A stretch of DNA of 64,000 nt from Paraliobacillus quinghaiensis (GTDB taxonomy: Bacteria > Bacillota > Bacilli > Bacillales > Amphibacillaceae). Below, one piece after another: positions 37,073 to 46,670 of the stretch. Position 1 is the first letter of the stretch, and every line of letters begins with the position of its first letter. The notes below the pieces were generated by a model, which saw nothing but the letters and a program-made list of their open reading frames with translations, was not told the DNA's origin and did not search any database. The stretch lies in the NCBI RefSeq assembly GCF_003426025.1, contig NZ_QJSH01000002.1, positions 268,159 through 332,158 of the forward strand, read 5' to 3'. The position numbers and the translations under genes were made by a program.

Positions 37073-37879
37073 TTGGAACCTTTTACACTATTAAATGATT
37101 CCATCATGCAACTTTCTTCTTCTATCACGAAAGATGCTACCCTTATTGCAGGTATGACAACGCGCTTTGGAGGGAGAAGTGTAGCACCATTTTCATCATT
37201 AAACATGGGGTTTCATGTCCCTGATGACCCCAGTATGGTTTTGGATAATCGACAAATAGTTGCAGATATGATTTCGCTTCCACTTAGTAATTGGGTAATG
37301 GGAGAACAAGTACATGAAACAAATATTCATGTTGTGACTAAAAACGATCAAAATCTTGGAAAAGGGACTTTGTCTCACCAAGATGCATTAAAAGGAATTG
37401 ACGGATTGATTACAAATCAAGCAAATGTGTTATTAACAGCAATGTTTGCTGATTGTGTACCACTATACTATTGGGATCCTACCACTAACTGGATAGGTAT
37501 TGCACATGCTGGTTGGCGAGGAACTGTCAATCAAATGGCTGCACATATGGTGAGTAAATTAACAGATCTTGGTGCTGACGTCACTTCTTTACGTGTCGCA
37601 ATTGGACCATCTATCTCGGCTCAAAATTATCAAGTAGACGAGAAAGTTTATCAATTAATACCAAAAAAATGGCGAGATCAAGTAACAGAGCAAATTGATT
37701 CAACGCACTATTTTTTTGATCTAAAAAAACTACATAAAATAATTCTGGTAGATATAGGTGTGAACCCTGAGCATATTTTTGTAACGAATTATTGTACCTA
37801 TCAAGATGACTATTTTTTTTCACATCGAAAAGAAAATGGGAAGACAGGGAGAATGTTAGGATTCATAGGATCAAAATAA
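37073..37879 (+). CDS. ylmD: YlmD, laccase-domain purine nucleoside phosphorylase family
   Basis: 268-residue member of the PgeF/YfiH/LACC1 family. Homologues act as purine nucleoside phosphorylase and adenosine deaminase; they were once called multicopper polyphenol oxidases. Metal-ligand segments are visible: GEQVHETNIHVV (His), MFADCVPLYYWDP (Cys), and GIAHAGWRGT (His). The start is TTG 37073 with AAGGAGG 7 bases upstream. It is the second gene of the ylm block. Confidence 0.87.
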   Translation: MEPFTLLNDSIMQLSSSITKDATLIAGMTTRFGGRSVAPFSSLNMGFHVPDDPSMVLDNRQIVADMISLPLSNWVMGEQVHETNIHVVTKNDQNLGKGTLSHQDALKGIDGLITNQANVLLTAMFADCVPLYYWDPTTNWIGIAHAGWRGTVNQMAAHMVSKLTDLGADVTSLRVAIGPSISAQNYQVDEKVYQLIPKKWRDQVTEQIDSTHYFFDLKKLHKIILVDIGVNPEHIFVTNYCTYQDDYFFSHRKENGKTGRMLGFIGSK

Positions 37880-37912
37880 ACTAGAGGATCATGTTAGAAA
37901 GGGAAATGTAAA

Positions 37913-38599
37913 TTGGATGTAGAAGCTAATGTAGAAATAATCCAACGAAATATAAATGAGGCATGTGACATTTCCAATCGTGACACAGAAGAAATTACAA
38001 TTATAGGTGTGACGAAATATGTCACAATTGAACGTGCACAAGAAGCAGGACAAGCTGGTATAATAAATTTAGCAGAAAACAGAATGGAAGGTTTACTTGA
38101 AAAAAAAGAACAAATTGCTAATGATCAAGTAACTTGGCATTTTATTGGAACATTACAATCCAGAAAAGTAAAAAATGTTGTTGATTCTATCGATTATTTG
38201 CATTCTCTTGACCGTTTATCTTTAGCAAAAGAAATCGATAAACGTTCATCAAAGGTTTTACCGTGCTTTATTCAAGTAAATGTTAGTGGCGAAGATTCAA
38301 AACACGGATTAGCAAAAGATGAGGTAGTCGAATTCGTTAAAGCATTAAGGGATTATTCTAATATTCAAGTAGTTGGCTTAATGACAATGGCTCCTTTTAT
38401 TGATGATGAAAAGGAAATTCGTGCTGTTTTTCGTCAATTGAGAGAATTACGTGATACAATACAAGAGAAAAATTGGGAGCATGCACCTTGCAGGTATTTA
38501 TCAATGGGAATGAGTCATGACTACAAAATTGCAATTGAAGAAGGGGCAACCCACATCCGAATTGGTTCTAGCTTAGTTGGAACTTCTGAAACGAGGTGA
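37913..38599 (+). CDS. ylmE: YlmE, PLP homeostasis protein (YggS/PLPBP family)
   Basis: 228-residue pyridoxal-phosphate-binding TIM-barrel protein. The PLP Lys is in IIGVTKYV near residue 39. [47 protein letters not shown] and LSMGMSHDY are family hallmarks. It controls PLP and amino-acid balance (family knowledge). The start is TTG 37913 with AAAGGGA upstream. It overlaps the sepF ribosome binding site region. Confidence 0.9.
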   Translation: MDVEANVEIIQRNINEACDISNRDTEEITIIGVTKYVTIERAQEAGQAGIINLAENRMEGLLEKKEQIANDQVTWHFIGTLQSRKVKNVVDSIDYLHSLDRLSLAKEIDKRSSKVLPCFIQVNVSGEDSKHGLAKDEVVEFVKALRDYSNIQVVGLMTMAPFIDDEKEIRAVFRQLRELRDTIQEKNWEHAPCRYLSMGMSHDYKIAIEEGATHIRIGSSLVGTSETR

Positions 38600-38604
38600 A
38601 CGTG

Positions 38605-39039
38605 ATGAGTATTAAGAATAAATTTAAAACGTTATTTTCAATAGAAGATGAGTATGAGTATACGGAGATAGAAACAGAGGAAACAGAAGAGCCTACAACA
38701 AGAAGTGAAAAACGTAATTCTTCTCAAAATGTTGTTAGCTTAAAATCTGTCCAAGCCTCGTCTAAAGTGGTATTATCTGAACCACGATCTTATGACGAAA
38801 CCCAAGAGATAGCTGATCATATTGTCAATCGTCGTTCTGTCGTTATAAACTTACAACGAGTTGACTTTCAACAAGCAAAGCGAATTGTTGATTTTTTAAG
38901 TGGAACAGTATATGCTGTTTCAGGTGAAATTCAAAAGCTTGGACCGCACACCTTTTTGTGCACACCAGATAATGTGAATGTATCAGGTAGTATTACAGAA
39001 ACACTTGAAGATGAAGAAGAATTTGAGAAAAGGTGGTAA
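38605..39039 (+). CDS. sepF: SepF (YlmF), FtsZ membrane-anchoring protein
   Basis: 144-residue division protein: an N-terminal amphipathic membrane-binding helix ([15 protein letters not shown]), an acidic linker, and a C-terminal SepF core ([15 protein letters not shown]...[19 protein letters not shown]...GPHTFLCTP). It bundles FtsZ filaments and curves them at the septum. ATG 38605 follows GAGGTGA at 5-6 bases and is preferred over the GTG at 38596. Confidence 0.92.
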   Translation: MSIKNKFKTLFSIEDEYEYTEIETEETEEPTTRSEKRNSSQNVVSLKSVQASSKVVLSEPRSYDETQEIADHIVNRRSVVINLQRVDFQQAKRIVDFLSGTVYAVSGEIQKLGPHTFLCTPDNVNVSGSITETLEDEEEFEKRW

Positions 39040-39045
39040 GATTAG

Positions 39046-39306
39046 ATGGGTATGCTACAAGATTTAATATTGAATTTAGTTCAACTATATAGTTGGGCAT
39101 TAATTGGTTACATTTTAATGTCGTGGTTTCCGGGTGCAAGAGAATCGACAATTGGCCAATTCTTAGCGAAAATTGTTGAACCTTACCTAGAACCATTTCG
39201 CAAAATCATTCCGCCATTAGGAATGCTTGATATTTCACCAATCGTAGCAATTATTACATTACAATTGGCTACGTCAGGATTAGTACAACTGTTTAATTTC
39301 TTTTAA
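39046..39306 (+). CDS. ylmG: YlmG, YggT family membrane protein
   Basis: 86-residue protein with two hydrophobic segments (about 4-24 and 58-84) joined by the WFPGARES...[24 protein letters not shown] loop, the YggT signature. Its function is uncertain; homologues affect division or chloroplast nucleoid partition. It is 6 bases downstream of sepF. Confidence 0.87.
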   Translation: MGMLQDLILNLVQLYSWALIGYILMSWFPGARESTIGQFLAKIVEPYLEPFRKIIPPLGMLDISPIVAIITLQLATSGLVQLFNFF

Positions 39307-39358
39307 AATGAATAGCTTTTTATCATAATTAGCTAAATTAAAATAGGTGGATATAGGT

Positions 39359-40132
39359 ATGGAGATTTATCAGCACTTTCGGAAAGAGGAACAACCCTTT
39401 ATTGATCAAGTTCTTTCTTGGAGAGATCAGGTCGAGAAACAATACCAACGTAGAGATAGTGATTTCCTTGATCCAAGAGAACAGAAAATTTATCGAAGTT
39501 TAATCGGTAATGATGAGCAATTTGTTCTTTCTTTTTTTGGTGGCACCTCTGAAACCGAAAGAAAACAAGCGATCTTAGCACCATATTATGAAACAATTGA
39601 AGAGATGGATTTCCCAATTACATTATTGGAAGCAACCTATCCAACAAAGTTTATGACAATAGAACATCGGGATGTACTTGGTGCTTTTTTATCACTCGGT
39701 CTAAAGCGGAAAAAGTTAGGTGATGTTTTTATAAATGACGGGCTCATTCAATTAATGGTTTCAGCAGATATTGAAAGCTTTGTTAAATTTAATTTAACAA
39801 CGATCAAAAAGGCATCAATAGAATGGACAGAGAAACCGTTACATGATGCTTTAAAGTCCAATGATACCTGGCTATCTCATACGACTACAGTAAGTTCTTT
39901 ACGTCTAGATGTGATGATGAAAGAATTATACGGGGTATCAAGACAAAACGCAGCACAAGCTATTCAAAAAGGGCTTGTTAAAGTGAATTTTCGTATTGTT
40001 GAAAATCCTTCCTTTGTTGTAGAGGAGGGAGACGTGTTCTCTTTTCGAAGTAAAGGCAGAAGTAGGTTAACGGAAGTAGCAGGCCAAACCAAAAAGGACA
40101 AATGGAGAATTAGTTTTGAAACATTAAAATAA
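39359..40132 (+). CDS. ylmH: YlmH, S4-domain RNA-binding protein
   Basis: 257-residue protein with an N-terminal domain of unknown fold and a C-terminal S4 domain (SSLRLDVMMKELYGVSRQNAAQAIQKGLVKVNF, about 178-211). In Bacillus YlmH has been linked to ribosome-associated quality control on stalled 50S subunits, similar to RqcP. ATG 39359 follows AGGTGG at 8 bases; the upstream GTG 39347 sits within that site. Confidence 0.87.
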   Translation: MEIYQHFRKEEQPFIDQVLSWRDQVEKQYQRRDSDFLDPREQKIYRSLIGNDEQFVLSFFGGTSETERKQAILAPYYETIEEMDFPITLLEATYPTKFMTIEHRDVLGAFLSLGLKRKKLGDVFINDGLIQLMVSADIESFVKFNLTTIKKASIEWTEKPLHDALKSNDTWLSHTTTVSSLRLDVMMKELYGVSRQNAAQAIQKGLVKVNFRIVENPSFVVEEGDVFSFRSKGRSRLTEVAGQTKKDKWRISFETLK

Positions 40133-40162
40133 TTTTCTTTTTTAGCAGGAATTATTCTAATT

Positions 40163-40185
40163 TTGTCGAAATATACAGATAAGAT
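40163..40185 (+). promoter_or_regulatory. Consensus Spo0A box upstream of divIVA
   Basis: TTGTCGAA at 40163-40170 matches the 0A box consensus exactly. TAAGAT at 40180-40185 could be a -10 box, with no good -35 at the normal distance. This resembles activator-dependent promoters but is unproven. Confidence 0.35.
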
Positions 40186-40212
40186 AGTACACTTCATAAG
40201 GAGGTGGCCATA

Positions 40213-40728
40213 GTGCCATTGACACCATTGGATATTCATAATAAGGAGTTCACCCGTGGATTTAGAGGTTATGACGAGGATGAAGTAAACGAATTTTTAG
40301 ATCAAGTGATCAAAGATTATGAATTAGTAATGAGAGACAAAAAAGAATTAAAGAATCAAGTAGAAGATATGAAAGAAAGATTAGGTCACTTTTCTAATAT
40401 TGAAGAAACATTAAATAAGTCAATTTTAATTGCGCAAGAAACAGCAGAAGAAGTTAAAGGTAATGCGAATAAAGAATCGAAGCTAATTATTAAAGAAGCA
40501 GAAAAAAATGCTGATCGTATCATTAATGAAGCATTACAAAAATCAAGACGCATTGCGATTGAAGTGGAAGAACTTAAAAAACAAGCGAAAGTATTCCGTA
40601 CACGTTTGAAAATGTTAGTGGAAGCACAACTTGAGTTAATCGAAAATGATGACTGGGATGGTTTGTTTCAAATTGACATGGATGAAGAATATGAAAGTGA
40701 AGAAGAAACAAAAACAAATAGTTATTAA
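40213..40728 (+). CDS. divIVA: DivIVA, septum and pole scaffold protein
   Basis: 171-residue coiled-coil protein that binds curved membrane. The N-terminal lipid-binding domain PLTPLDIHNKEFTRGFRGYDEDEVNEFLDQV is typical, followed by two coiled-coil stretches to residue about 150 and an acidic tail. The start is GTG 40213 with AAGGAGGTG upstream, giving (M)PLTPLDIHNKEF. It closes the ylm block before the ileS T-box. Confidence 0.95.
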   Translation: MPLTPLDIHNKEFTRGFRGYDEDEVNEFLDQVIKDYELVMRDKKELKNQVEDMKERLGHFSNIEETLNKSILIAQETAEEVKGNANKESKLIIKEAEKNADRIINEALQKSRRIAIEVEELKKQAKVFRTRLKMLVEAQLELIENDDWDGLFQIDMDEEYESEEETKTNSY

Positions 40729-40731
40729 GAC

Positions 40732-40760
40732 TTGACGTTTTTGTATTTATTACATATAAT
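40732..40760 (+). promoter_or_regulatory. SigA promoter of the ileS T-box transcript
   Basis: TTGACG at 40732-40737, a 17-base spacer, and TATAAT at 40755-40760. Confidence 0.88.
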
Positions 40761-40854
40761 TCATTCACAGATAGTACGTTTAAAATTTAATGTTTAACTT
40801 CATGAATTTTTGAACAACCTTATAAAGCTATTATATTTTAATGATCATAAACTA

Positions 40855-41098
40855 ACAGCAATGCGAGGGAAAGTAAGATAGTAATGATTTGCTAAAAGCG
40901 AGCTAGGGTCGGTGGAAGCCTAGTACAATCTTCTATTTGAAAATCACCCTTAAGCTTCTTATTTGAAAACTTTAGTAAAATAAGACGTTTCCATCACGTT
41001 ACGATGCTAAGCGGATAAAAACTGTCAAACCGTTTTTATCTAGTAAGGGTGGTACCGCGAGTCTTCTCGTCCCTTTGGGGATTTGAAGGCTTTTTTTG
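40855..41098 (+). promoter_or_regulatory. T-box riboswitch (isoleucine) of ileS
   Basis: The leader has AGCGAGCTAGGGTCGGTGGAAGCC (stem I apical elements), a specifier region GAAAATCACCC with a candidate ATC (Ile) codon at 40943-40945, and the T-box AGGGTGGTACCGCG (41046-41059). It ends in a terminator in which GTCTTC and CCC pair with GGG and GAAGGC before TTTTTTT. Uncharged tRNA-Ile would favour the antiterminator. Boundaries are approximate. Confidence 0.93.
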
Positions 41099-41163
41099 TT
41101 GGAAAATTTTAATTGTCGAGATTATGGAATTAAAAAAAATGAATAGAACAAGGAGGAAAAAAG

Positions 41164-43911
41164 ATGGATTATAAAGATACATTATTGATGCCAAAAACAG
41201 AATTCCCGATGCGTGGTAATCTACCAAATAAAGAACCAAAAATGCAAGAGAAGTGGGATGAACAAAATATTTACCAACAAGTACAAGAAAGAACAGAAGG
41301 TAGACCTTTGTTTATTTTGCATGATGGCCCTCCATATGCAAATGGTGACCTGCACATGGGACACGCGCTAAATAAAGTATTGAAGGATTTTATTGTGAAA
41401 TACAAGTCAATGTCTGGTTTCCATGCACCATACGTACCTGGTTGGGATACACATGGCTTACCAATCGAGCAAGCACTAGCTAAAAAGAAAGTGAATCGTA
41501 AGAAAATGACAATTGCTGAGTTTCGTCAAAAGTGTGCGGAATATGCATTGAAACAAGTTGATAATCAGCGAACTCAATTTAAACAATTAGGTGTACGTGG
41601 CGATTGGGATAACCCTTATATTACACTTGAGAAAGAATATGAGGCTGCACAGATTGAAGTATTTGGTGAGATGGCGAAAAAAGGCTATATTTACAAAGGG
41701 TTAAAACCTGTTTATTGGTCACCATCTTCTGAATCAGCATTGGCTGAAGCGGAAATTGAATACCAAGATAAACGCTCTGCTTCTATTTATGTTGCTTTTG
41801 ATGTCAAAGAACCTGGAGAACTTCTGCAAGGTGATGAGAAATTCATTATTTGGACGACAACACCTTGGACTATTCCAGCTAACTTGGCACTTGCGCTACA
41901 CCCTGATTTAACGTATGCCGTAGTTAAAGTAGATAATACAAAGTATATTGTTGCAGAAGAAATGGTTGAGCGGGTTGGAGAAACGCTAGAATGGGAAAAC
42001 AAAGAAGTAGTTCAAACATTTAAAGGTCAACAAGCTGAACACCTAGTAGCGAAGCATCCATTCTATGATCGTGACTCACTTGTAATTTTAGGTGATCACG
42101 TAACAACAGAAAGTGGTACAGGACTTGTCCATACTGCACCAGGTCATGGTGAAGATGACTTTATTATTGGTAAAACTAATGGCTTAGATGTACTTTGCCC
42201 AGTTGATGAAAAAGGTGTATTCACTGATGAAGCACCAGGTTTTGAAGGATTATTCTATGATGCTGCTAATAAAGACATTACAGAGAAATTAGAAGAAGTA
42301 GGCGCGTTATTAAAACTTGACTTTATTACGCACTCTTATCCACATGATTGGCGTACGAAGAAACCAACTATCTTCCGTGCGACAAATCAATGGTTTGCTT
42401 CAATTAAAGATTTCCGTGAAGATATCTTAGCAGAAGTTAATCGAATTAATTGGGTGCCAAAATGGGGGGAGACCCGTCTATACAACATGGTTAGAGACCG
42501 TGAAGATTGGTGTATTTCGCGTCAACGTACGTGGGGTGTTCCGATTCCTGTATTTTATGGGGAAGACCGCACACCAATTATTACAGATGAAACGATTCAG
42601 CATGTTTCAGACTTATTCCGTGAACATGGTTCAAACATTTGGTTTGAATGGGACGCTAAGGACTTATTACCAGAAGGATTTACGTCAGAACACAGTCCAA
42701 ACAATACGTATACGAAAGAATTAGACATTATGGATGTTTGGTTTGATTCAGGTTCCTCACACCAAGGTGTCTTGAAAGAACGCCCTGAATTACAACGTCC
42801 AGCAGATGTATATCTAGAAGGTTCGGACCAGTACCGAGGATGGTTTAACTCTTCCATTTCAACAGCAGTTGCTGTAACAGGAAAATCGCCATTTGAAACA
42901 ATTATTAGTCATGGTTTTGCTTTAGATGGTCAAGGCAGAAAAATGAGTAAATCTGTTGGGAATGTTGTTGTTCCAGATAAAATTATGAAACAATATGGCG
43001 CTGATATTTTACGCTTGTGGGTTGCATCAGTCGATTATCAAGCGGATGTTCGTATTTCAGATGAAATCATTAAACAATCATCAGAAGGCTACCGTAAAAT
43101 TCGGAATACATTCCGTTTCATGCTTGGAAACCTAGCTGATTTTGATCCAACAAAAGATACAGTGAAAGATGAGGACCTGCAAGAAGTGGATCAATATATG
43201 GAAGTTCGTTTGCAGCAGTTAATTGAAAAGGTAACAAAGGCATATGAAGCATATGATTTCTCAACTGTTTATCAAACAATCCATAATTTCTGTTCCATTG
43301 AGCTAAGTGCATTCTACTTAGACTTTGCAAAAGATATTTTATATATTGAAGCAAAAGAAAACCCAAGCCGTAGAAGCATTCAAACTGTTTATTATGACAT
43401 TGTCACAAGTTTAGTTAAGTTGTTAGCACCAATCCTATCGCATACAGCGGAAGAAATCTGGGCGCACATTCCAAATACAACTGCGACAAGTGTTCAATTA
43501 ACAGATATGCCAGTTGCTAGAGAAATTGCAAACAAAGAACAGTTGCAAACGAAATGGGATCAATTCATGGCTGTTCGTGATGAAGTTCTTAAAGCACTTG
43601 AAGAAGCACGAGCTGAAAAGGTAATCGGAAAATCACTAGAAGCAAAACTACAAATCGTTGCAAAAGATGCAGAAACAAAGACACTTCTTACTACTATTGA
43701 GGATATTCACCAATTATTTATTGTCTCAGAAGTAGAAGTGGTAGAAGAAACACCTACAGCAAAAGATTTTGAGCATGTTGCAGTAGTAGTTGAAAAGCAT
43801 TCTGGAGAAAAATGTGAGCGTTGTTGGATTTCGTCTAACACTATTGGAGAAGATGAAGAACATCCAACACTATGTACACGATGCGCTACAGTTGTGAAAG
43901 AACATTATTAA
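41164..43911 (+). CDS. ileS: Isoleucyl-tRNA synthetase
   Basis: 915-residue class I synthetase. The HIGH motif is in [16 protein letters not shown] (about residues 57-72), the KMSKS motif in [12 protein letters not shown], the editing domain ([15 protein letters not shown]), and a C-terminal zinc finger CERCW...CTRC. The length is typical of Bacillus IleS. ATG 41164 follows AAGGAGGAAAAAAG. It is controlled by the T-box upstream. Confidence 0.98.
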   Translation: MDYKDTLLMPKTEFPMRGNLPNKEPKMQEKWDEQNIYQQVQERTEGRPLFILHDGPPYANGDLHMGHALNKVLKDFIVKYKSMSGFHAPYVPGWDTHGLPIEQALAKKKVNRKKMTIAEFRQKCAEYALKQVDNQRTQFKQLGVRGDWDNPYITLEKEYEAAQIEVFGEMAKKGYIYKGLKPVYWSPSSESALAEAEIEYQDKRSASIYVAFDVKEPGELLQGDEKFIIWTTTPWTIPANLALALHPDLTYAVVKVDNTKYIVAEEMVERVGETLEWENKEVVQTFKGQQAEHLVAKHPFYDRDSLVILGDHVTTESGTGLVHTAPGHGEDDFIIGKTNGLDVLCPVDEKGVFTDEAPGFEGLFYDAANKDITEKLEEVGALLKLDFITHSYPHDWRTKKPTIFRATNQWFASIKDFREDILAEVNRINWVPKWGETRLYNMVRDREDWCISRQRTWGVPIPVFYGEDRTPIITDETIQHVSDLFREHGSNIWFEWDAKDLLPEGFTSEHSPNNTYTKELDIMDVWFDSGSSHQGVLKERPELQRPADVYLEGSDQYRGWFNSSISTAVAVTGKSPFETIISHGFALDGQGRKMSKSVGNVVVPDKIMKQYGADILRLWVASVDYQADVRISDEIIKQSSEGYRKIRNTFRFMLGNLADFDPTKDTVKDEDLQEVDQYMEVRLQQLIEKVTKAYEAYDFSTVYQTIHNFCSIELSAFYLDFAKDILYIEAKENPSRRSIQTVYYDIVTSLVKLLAPILSHTAEEIWAHIPNTTATSVQLTDMPVAREIANKEQLQTKWDQFMAVRDEVLKALEEARAEKVIGKSLEAKLQIVAKDAETKTLLTTIEDIHQLFIVSEVEVVEETPTAKDFEHVAVVVEKHSGEKCERCWISSNTIGEDEEHPTLCTRCATVVKEHY

Positions 43912-43929
43912 GCCTATTTAAGTAAAAAT

Positions 43930-43973
43930 AGTAAGGGGTGTAAATCAAATTGATTTATATCCCTTACTTTTTG
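43930..43973 (+). terminator. Terminator after ileS
   Basis: AGTAAGGG-TGTAAATC pairs with GATTTATA-CCCTTACT, followed by TTTTTG. Long stem with minor mismatches. Confidence 0.85.
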
Positions 43974-44009
43974 TACTAGAAGCCCCTGTATAGAATTGGA
44001 GAGTTAAAA

Positions 44010-44513
44010 ATGTCAAAACAATTAAATTTACGTGCTTTTGAAGAATTTGATATTGAAAAATTACATAGTTGGTTCAATGATACTGAGACCCTATCTATGA
44101 TTGGTAGAACACCGATGACCTATGAAGAAACAAAACAACATGTATCTAAACTGAGAAATGAAAAAACAATTATAATGTGTATTGAAAATCAAGAGAAACA
44201 GATAGGATGGACTCATCTCTCGAACATATCTCATGAGCATGGAAGAGCAGAGATAGGTGTGTTATTAGCTCCAGAATATCGAGGGAAAGGCTATGGGGAA
44301 ATTGCCATGGAAAGCATGATTGAACTGGGTTTTAATCAACTGCGTTTAAATAAGATATTCTTAACGACAAGAGGAATAAATGAAAGGGCTATAGCACTAT
44401 ACAAAAAAATAGGTTTTAAAGTCGAAGGTAACTTGCGTGAACATTGCTTTATAAACGGCAAGTATTACGACACTATTTTTATGGGGTTACTGTTTAACGA
44501 ATGGAAGAAATGA
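44010..44513 (+). CDS. GNAT family N-acetyltransferase (RimJ/RimL-like)
   Basis: 167-residue acetyltransferase. The acetyl-CoA loop RGKGYG lies in LLAPEYRGKGYGEIAMESMIE, with NERAIALYKKIGFKVEGNLREH following, typical of the RimJ/RimL branch. The substrate is unknown; it may be a protein N-terminus or a small amine. It is not part of the conserved block: B. subtilis has ylyA after ileS. GGAG lies before ATG 44010. Confidence 0.82.
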   Translation: MSKQLNLRAFEEFDIEKLHSWFNDTETLSMIGRTPMTYEETKQHVSKLRNEKTIIMCIENQEKQIGWTHLSNISHEHGRAEIGVLLAPEYRGKGYGEIAMESMIELGFNQLRLNKIFLTTRGINERAIALYKKIGFKVEGNLREHCFINGKYYDTIFMGLLFNEWKK

Positions 44514-44538
44514 TATTTTACCTCTTAACTAAATAACT

Positions 44539-44574
44539 AGCAAAAACATCCAGAAAGGTCTGAATGTTTTTGCT
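44539..44574. terminator. Hairpin between the convergent GNAT and MFS genes
   Basis: AGCAAAAACAT-CAGA (44539-44554) pairs with TCTG-ATGTTTTTGCT (44559-44574) with one mismatch. It is stable but lacks a clear T-run. Confidence 0.55.
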
Positions 44575-44580
44575 GGTTCC

Positions 44581-45825
44581 CTAATTATCAAGTTGGGCAT
44601 CTCTTCTACTTTTTAGATCAACCATTATGGTCTTCATAATCATGAAACCTACGAAGCCACAACCTAAAATAAGTAATGACATTACTTCACTAGAAAAAAT
44701 GCCACCCAGTGTAACAAAAAATGAACTAATCATCATCGAACCATTAAACACTAATCCATAGACGGCCATATACGAACTCCGCTTATCATCTGTCGGGATG
44801 CTTGCTAAAAAGTCTGACTGAATTGGTACACGCATTAACTCACCAATTGTTGCAATAATCATAAAACCAAACAATAACCAAATATTATTGAAATAACTTA
44901 TTCCTACATATCCCAACGTAAAGATTAAAATTGAGCTTAAAAGTGTTGGACCTTCCTTCCATTTCGTAACTAATTTAGTGACAAAAACAGTTAAAAACAC
45001 AACAATTATCGTATTTTCTGATTTTAAAAATCCAACCATTTCCACACCTGAAAAAGGAAATCCTAATATGTTTTGTAGTTGCATTTCATTATTTAATCGA
45101 ATTGCAATATAATTCTCCATTTGGTTTTCAATTGATTGAATTAATAACCCCGCAAACACAAATAACAAAAATAATTTATCTCCAGCCACATCTTTATAAC
45201 TAGTAAACATGCTTTTTAAAACATTTTTTTCCTTTGGTTTAACCTTTTTCTCCATTGTTTCAGAGATGAAAAAGATCACTAATATACTAGATGCTGTACT
45301 AGTTATTGCCATTACAACAAGTAATTCGAATAAATAGTGGTTAAATGTTAATGCTCCAACAATGCCCCCAACAGCAAATGCAAGGTTAAAACTCCAATAG
45401 ATAAGTGAATAAACACCTTTTCTTTCTGATGGTTTAGTAATATCAATAATCATGGCATCGGCCGCCGGTCCGTCTAGACCAAACGAAGCTGTAATAAGTA
45501 TCGCCATTACAAAAGTTATTTCTGGTGATGTCATTAAAGGTGAGTTTGCAAGTGCCATTATAGCAAAAGCAACCATTCGAATAATTCCTGCAATCACCAT
45601 TAATTTTTTTCGTCCCATTAAATCAGCATAATAGCCACCATATAATCCAACAATAAGACCAATAATAACATTTAAAATAAGTAAGATACCTGTAACTGTT
45701 GAACCGAAGTATTCAGCAAAATAAATTGCAATAAACGGGAATATAGCACCAGCTACCATATCTGATAGAAATATTTGTCCAATTCGTATTTTAATATTGC
45801 GGTGATAATTCCTAAACGTGCTCAT
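44581..45825 (-). CDS. MFS transporter
   Basis: 414-residue transporter with about 12 transmembrane segments. The loop 2-3 motif GGYYADLMGRKKLMV (MFS motif A) is intact. The family resembles multidrug or metabolite efflux carriers; the substrate is unknown. ATG 45825 follows AAGGGGG at about 7 bases; the in-frame ATG 45846 lies upstream of that site. It stands alone on the minus strand between the GNAT gene and a repeat-filled gap. Confidence 0.85.
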   Translation of the reverse strand: MSTFRNYHRNIKIRIGQIFLSDMVAGAIFPFIAIYFAEYFGSTVTGILLILNVIIGLIVGLYGGYYADLMGRKKLMVIAGIIRMVAFAIMALANSPLMTSPEITFVMAILITASFGLDGPAADAMIIDITKPSERKGVYSLIYWSFNLAFAVGGIVGALTFNHYLFELLVVMAITSTASSILVIFFISETMEKKVKPKEKNVLKSMFTSYKDVAGDKLFLLFVFAGLLIQSIENQMENYIAIRLNNEMQLQNILGFPFSGVEMVGFLKSENTIIVVFLTVFVTKLVTKWKEGPTLLSSILIFTLGYVGISYFNNIWLLFGFMIIATIGELMRVPIQSDFLASIPTDDKRSSYMAVYGLVFNGSMMISSFFVTLGGIFSSEVMSLLILGCGFVGFMIMKTIMVDLKSRRDAQLDN

Positions 45826-45963
45826 CCATATTCCCCCTTGATGCATTGATATGTATTTTCAAAAACTGTTACCTAAATGAAAGTGTTTATGACTAATTTA
45901 TATAAACTACATATTAAGGTCGAATTTACAAAGTAAGTAATTAGTAACGAAAGTCAGCGCTCC

Positions 45964-46178
45964 TCAAATGAAATTAGTTCCCTTTCCGCAGGCACGGCCT
46001 CAACTAATTTTTAGAAGAAGAGCACTTCTAAAAATGGATTTTCGGCCCGTAGGGCTGCGATTACTCGCCCCATCGAAAACATTTGCTGTTCCTGCAGGAC
46101 AAGGAATGCTTCAATGAATTAACATCGCACGAAGGAAATCGATCTATATTTCCGAGGAGTGTCACCAATTTCATTTGA
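45964..46178. repeat. Palindromic intergenic repeat, copy R3 (longest)
   Basis: Outer inverted repeat TCAAATGAAATTAGT (45964-45978) and ACCAATTTCATTTGA (46164-46178), with one mismatch. The same inner ATTTTTAGAAG hairpin as R1. It carries about 60 bases (from about 46099) missing in R1; bases 46095-46125 match R2 inverted and exactly. CCGCTAGATAG follows the right end and is the complement of the R2 left flank CTATCTAGCGG. Confidence 0.85.
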
Positions 46179-46278
46179 TCCGCTAGATAGTTTAAAAATA
46201 CAAGAACGCTTTACAGCCAACCCTAGTGCTAGAAAAGCGTAGTTTCTCAAATCATAATTAGACCAACTAACTAGCGCA

Positions 46279-46398
46279 GGAAACAAAGGCTTGATACTCC
46301 TACGGGAACAGCGCGAGCCGAAGATCCACTTGGTAAAGTGCATTTCTTTACCAAGTTAGCTAAGGCCGTGCTCGTGGAAAGGGAAAGCCTTTGTTTCC
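46279..46398. repeat. Palindromic intergenic repeat, copy R6
   Basis: Perfect 14-bp outer inverted repeat GGAAACAAAGGCTT (46279-46292) and its complement (46385-46398). Inner 11-bp hairpin ACTTGGTAAAG (46328-46338) and CTTTACCAAGT (46346-46356). The core is GGGAACAGCGCGAGCCGAAG and GCTAAGGCCGTGC. GTAGCGGGTTA follows. With R3 it fills the 850-base gap between the MFS gene and lspA; the other ORF there (46119-46343) is repeat sequence. Confidence 0.87.
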
Positions 46399-46670
46399 GT
46401 AGCGGGTTAGTAACTTACATTACTTTCTACTGCCGATTAGGTCAATAAATTTAATAAGTCATATTAATATAACTTTTTAAAATAACTTCCATAAGTAAAA
46501 TCACAACTATATTAGCATAATCTATCTGAAGGCAGCTTTCCACCGACTTAAGACCGAGATTCTTCCGGTCTTAAATTGTATTTAAATCGTAATGAAGTTT
46601 TTCGCTTTTACTGCAATTTGTGGTAAAATGCTAGAGAGCGAAGATGATAGATAGAACGGGGGAGAGTATA

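Noticed and set aside
46119..46343. 74-codon minus-strand ORF in the MFS-lspA gap
   Set aside because: It is made of repeats R3 and R6 read in one frame.
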